Shown: positions 61,660-64,000 of the stretch, piece by piece
Layout of the letters: each line of letters begins with the position of its first letter
Numbering within the stretch: position 1 is the stretch's first letter
NCBI GenBank assembly: GCA_963822295.1
Contig: CAWGHD010000002.1
Coordinates: 930,001-994,000 of the forward strand
DNA length: 64,000 bases
Reading direction: 5' to 3'
Origin: VRUE01 sp963822295
GTDB lineage: Bacteria; Actinomycetota; Thermoleophilia; Solirubrobacterales; 70-9
Program-made: the position numbers and the translations under genes
The notes under the pieces: model-generated
Told to the model about the DNA's origin: nothing
The model's input: only the letters and a program-made list of their open reading frames with translations
The model's database searches: none

Positions 61660-63852
61660 CTACTGCGGGTCCACGTCCACGCCGATCGCGACCGCCCGCA
61701 TCAGCGCCCGGTCGGCGGCGAGCTCCTCGACGGCCGCGCGCACGGCGCTGACCGCCGCCTCTTTCTCCTCGGACTTGATCAGGAGCCGGCGGCGGTGACG
61801 ACCGCGGACGCGGAACATCGGCGCCGGGCCGAGCAGCTCGGAGCTCTCGGGGAGCGCCTCCGGGAGCGCCCGGGCGAGCCGCAGCGCGGCCTCCTCGAGG
61901 CGCGGCTCCGCCTCGGAGCGCAGCACGACCCGGATCAGGTGCGCGAAGGGCGGGTAGCGCAGCAGCCGGCGGCGCTCGACCTCGCCGGCGAGGAAACCGG
62001 CCGAGTCGTGGCCGGCGGCATGGACGATGCTCGGCGCGTCCGGCGCCAGGGTCTGGACGATCACCTCGCCGCCGGCCGGCCCGCGCCCCGACCGCCCGGC
62101 GAGCTGGGCGACCATCGCGAAGGTGCGCTCGGCCGCCCGGAAGTCGGGGAAGCGCAGGGTCGCGTCGGCATCGAGGATCGCGCTCAGCGTCACCTCGGGG
62201 AAGTCGTGCCCCTTGGCAACCATCTGCGTGCCCACCAGGACGCCGCTCTCCGCCTCGCCGAAGCGGGCGAGGATGCCGGCGTGGGCGCCCTTGCCCGAGG
62301 CCGTGTCGGAGTCGAGGCGAAAGACCGGCATCGGCGCGAGGCGCTCGGCGAGCAGCGCCTCGATCTGCTCCGTCCCGGCTCCGGCCCGCGAGAGGGTGGT
62401 CGAGCCGCAGTCGCCGCAGACCCGGGGCAGCGGCTCTGAGTGGGCGCAGTGGTGGCAGACCAGGCGGCCGCTGTGGCGGTGGACGATCGCCGAGACGTCG
62501 CAGTTCGGGCAGTCCCAGTGGCGGCCGCAGGAGCGGCAGGTGAGCCAGGGAGCGAAGCCGCGGCGGTTGATCATCACGATCGCCTTTGCCCCGCGGCGGC
62601 GGACCTCGCCCAGGGCCTCGAGCGTGGCCGGGTGCAGGGGGCCGCCGCGCGGGTCGCTCGAGCGCATGTCGACGACCCGGACCGGCGGCATCCGCCGGCC
62701 GTCGACGCGGCGCGGCAGCTCGACCCGGGGCAGCTCCAGCCAGGTCTCGGGCCGCGGCGTCGCCGTCCCGGCGACCAGCACGGCGCCGCCCTCGCGCGCC
62801 CGGCGCCGGGCGACGGCGCGGGCGTCGTAGCAGGGGTCCCCCTCCTGCTTGTAGGAGGGGTCGTGCTCCTCGTCGATGACGAGCAGGCCGAGGTCGGCGA
62901 CCGGCGCGAAGACCGCCGAGCGGGGGCCGACGCAGACGCGGGCCTCGCCGCTGCGCAGGCGCCGCCACTCGTCGTAGCGCTCGCCGTCGGAGAGCGCCGA
63001 GTGGAGGACCGCGACCCGGTCGCCGAGCCGGGCCCGGAAGCGGGCGACCGCCTGCGGGGCGAGCCCGATCTCCGGGACCAGGACGATCGCCCCCTTGCCG
63101 CGGGCCAGCGCCGCCTCGACCGCCGCAAGGTAGACCTCGGTCTTGCCGGAGCCGGTGACTCCGTGAAGGAGAAGCTCGCGGCGCGCCCCGGCGACGCCGT
63201 CGATCGCGGCGATCACCTCCTCGGCCGCGCTCTCCTGCTCGGGCAGCAGCTCGGGCCGGCCGCCCTCGGCGCCGACCGTGGGATGGCTCGGGACGCGGCG
63301 CAGGCGCGAGCTGCGGGTCGCGACCAGGCCGCGCTCGCCGAGGCGGCGCAGGACCTGGCTGCCCGCCCCGACCGCGGCGGCCAGCTCGGCGGAGGACATC
63401 TCACCCGCGCGCAGCGCCTCCAGCGCGGCGCGCTGCCGGATCCCCAGCCGCTCGCCGCCGCTCAGCGCCGCCTCCCCGGCGGCGGTGATCTCGGCCCTGG
63501 TCTCGACCCGCGAGCGGATCCGCTCCCCTCCCGCCCCGGTGCCGGGCGGAAGCACGAGCTCGAGGCCGCGCGAGGGGGTCGAGCAGTACTCGCGGGCGAT
63601 CCAGAGGCCGAGCCGCACGAGCTCCGGCGGGGCGCCCGCCTCGAGCGCCTCGATCGGCTCGGCGAGGCGATCCGGGGGCAGCTCGGAGCTCTCGGCGCGC
63701 TCGACGACGACGCCCAGGATCCGCCGCCGTCCGAACGGGATCCGGACCACCGCGCCGACCTCGATGTCCTCCATCTCCGCCGGCAGCCGGTAGTCGAACG
63801 GGCCCCGCAGCGCGCGGGCGGTCGTCAGCGGCTCGACCTTGGCTATCGACAC
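61660..63852 (-). CDS. priA: Primosomal protein N' (PriA helicase)
   Basis: A 730-residue replication-restart helicase. The 3'-DNA-binding domain (1-105) and winged helix (about 110-190) precede the helicase core: HGVTGSGKTEVYLAAVEAAL, LVPEIGLAPQAVARFRARLG, VIDEEHDPSYKQEGDPCYDA, GTATPRPETWLE, then zinc-binding cysteines in TCRSCGRHWDCPNCDVS and CHHCAHSEPLPRVCGDCGS, and VLVGTQMVAKGHDFP with QLAGRSGRGPAGG. In actinomycetes PriA can lack parts of the Walker motifs; here both Walker A and DEEH are intact. The start is GTG 63852. Confidence 0.95.
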   Translation of the reverse strand: MSIAKVEPLTTARALRGPFDYRLPAEMEDIEVGAVVRIPFGRRRILGVVVERAESSELPPDRLAEPIEALEAGAPPELVRLGLWIAREYCSTPSRGLELVLPPGTGAGGERIRSRVETRAEITAAGEAALSGGERLGIRQRAALEALRAGEMSSAELAAAVGAGSQVLRRLGERGLVATRSSRLRRVPSHPTVGAEGGRPELLPEQESAAEEVIAAIDGVAGARRELLLHGVTGSGKTEVYLAAVEAALARGKGAIVLVPEIGLAPQAVARFRARLGDRVAVLHSALSDGERYDEWRRLRSGEARVCVGPRSAVFAPVADLGLLVIDEEHDPSYKQEGDPCYDARAVARRRAREGGAVLVAGTATPRPETWLELPRVELPRRVDGRRMPPVRVVDMRSSDPRGGPLHPATLEALGEVRRRGAKAIVMINRRGFAPWLTCRSCGRHWDCPNCDVSAIVHRHSGRLVCHHCAHSEPLPRVCGDCGSTTLSRAGAGTEQIEALLAERLAPMPVFRLDSDTASGKGAHAGILARFGEAESGVLVGTQMVAKGHDFPEVTLSAILDADATLRFPDFRAAERTFAMVAQLAGRSGRGPAGGEVIVQTLAPDAPSIVHAAGHDSAGFLAGEVERRRLLRYPPFAHLIRVVLRSEAEPRLEEAALRLARALPEALPESSELLGPAPMFRVRGRHRRRLLIKSEEKEAAVSAVRAAVEELAADRALMRAVAIGVDVDPQ

Positions 63853-63899
63853 CGGCTCACGGTATGGAGGATGGCGGACGCCGATGTATGCTGCCGCCG

Positions 63900-64000
63900 A
63901 TGACGAGCCTCAACCTCAGCCCCGGGGAGCATGTGATCTTCGAGGGGCACCCCTCCTGGCGGGCGATCCTCGGCTTCTACCTCAAAGGGATCGCGATCGC
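63900..64000 (+). CDS. N-terminus of a probable PH-domain membrane protein (partial)
   Basis: ATG 63900 opens a frame that runs off the right edge: TSLNLSPGEHVIFEGHPSWR and AILGFYLKGIAIA. The PGE-x-V-x-x-x-x-HPSWR opening followed by a membrane helix is the entry to bacterial PH-domain (YdbS/YdbT-like) membrane proteins. Thirty-three residues are visible. It is divergent from priA with 47 bases between the starts. Confidence 0.7.
   Translation, partial: MTSLNLSPGEHVIFEGHPSWRAILGFYLKGIAI

Overview
The window is a high-GC chromosome segment from a bacterium that is most likely an actinomycete (Actinomycetota). A Thermoleophilia/Solirubrobacterales relative is my best guess, made from gene content and style rather than any database search. 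Supporting signs are the very GC-rich codon use, frequent GTG and TTG starts, many 4-bp ATGA/GTGA/TTGA gene overlaps, a WhiG/FliA-type sigma factor, a WS/DGAT acyltransferase, an EthA-like monooxygenase and several class III nucleotidyl cyclases. No phage, transposase, plasmid or CRISPR locus is visible.

Region by region: 1-20.7 kb is a mixed region, mostly on the minus strand. It holds three tRNAs (Val, Cys, Gly), secreted or lipid-anchored proteins, a universal stress protein, an EthA-like Baeyer-Villiger monooxygenase, a membrane cyclase overlapping a cysteine-less DksA-like protein, a PNAG-synthase-like glycosyltransferase, an alpha/beta-hydrolase-cyclase fusion, an orphan amino-acid-binding lipoprotein, a secreted trypsin-like protease, an RNase HI, an EF-G-like GTPase, a sigma factor, a Xer recombinase and an L,D-transpeptidase. 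From 20.8 to 22.8 kb come a folate cyclo-ligase family protein, a DUF11/RTX secreted protein and a LapA-like protein.

From about 23.2 to 31.7 kb the gene order is conventional housekeeping: ilvD, thiD, dprA, comM, yraN, rnhB, lepB, rplS, trmD, khpA, rpsP. Nearly every gene there is broken by single-base insertions, while the flanks are clean. Several of these genes are essential, so sequencing error is the likeliest cause.

From 31.8 to 49.7 kb is the translation/secretion/lipid block: ffh, RTX protein, ftsY, WS/DGAT, smc, rnc, acpP, plsX, rpmF, methyltransferase, divergent yceD, coiled-coil protein, coaD, rsmD, recG, fakA-like, rpmB. From 49.7 to 53.3 kb is the riboflavin operon ribD-ribE-ribBA-ribH. 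A plus-strand envelope cluster follows (glycosyltransferase, flippase, cation/proton antiporter). The last block is the translation/replication operon priA-def-fmt-rsmB-zinc ribbon-rpe. The window ends in the first codons of a probable PH-domain membrane protein.

The most unusual signals are: (i) several palindromic DNA elements between 42.7 and 57.8 kb, two of them homologous copies (one intergenic, one in frame inside ribD), plus a double hairpin inside the flippase gene; (ii) an SMC protein of 824 residues with no recognisable hinge domain; (iii) an RNase III with altered metal-ligand positions; (iv) a short plus-strand transcript implied by a perfect terminator at 636-662 where no gene precedes it; and (v) a riboflavin operon with an operator-like palindrome at the ribD start instead of an FMN riboswitch. 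I did not find a clear new multi-gene defence or mobile system.
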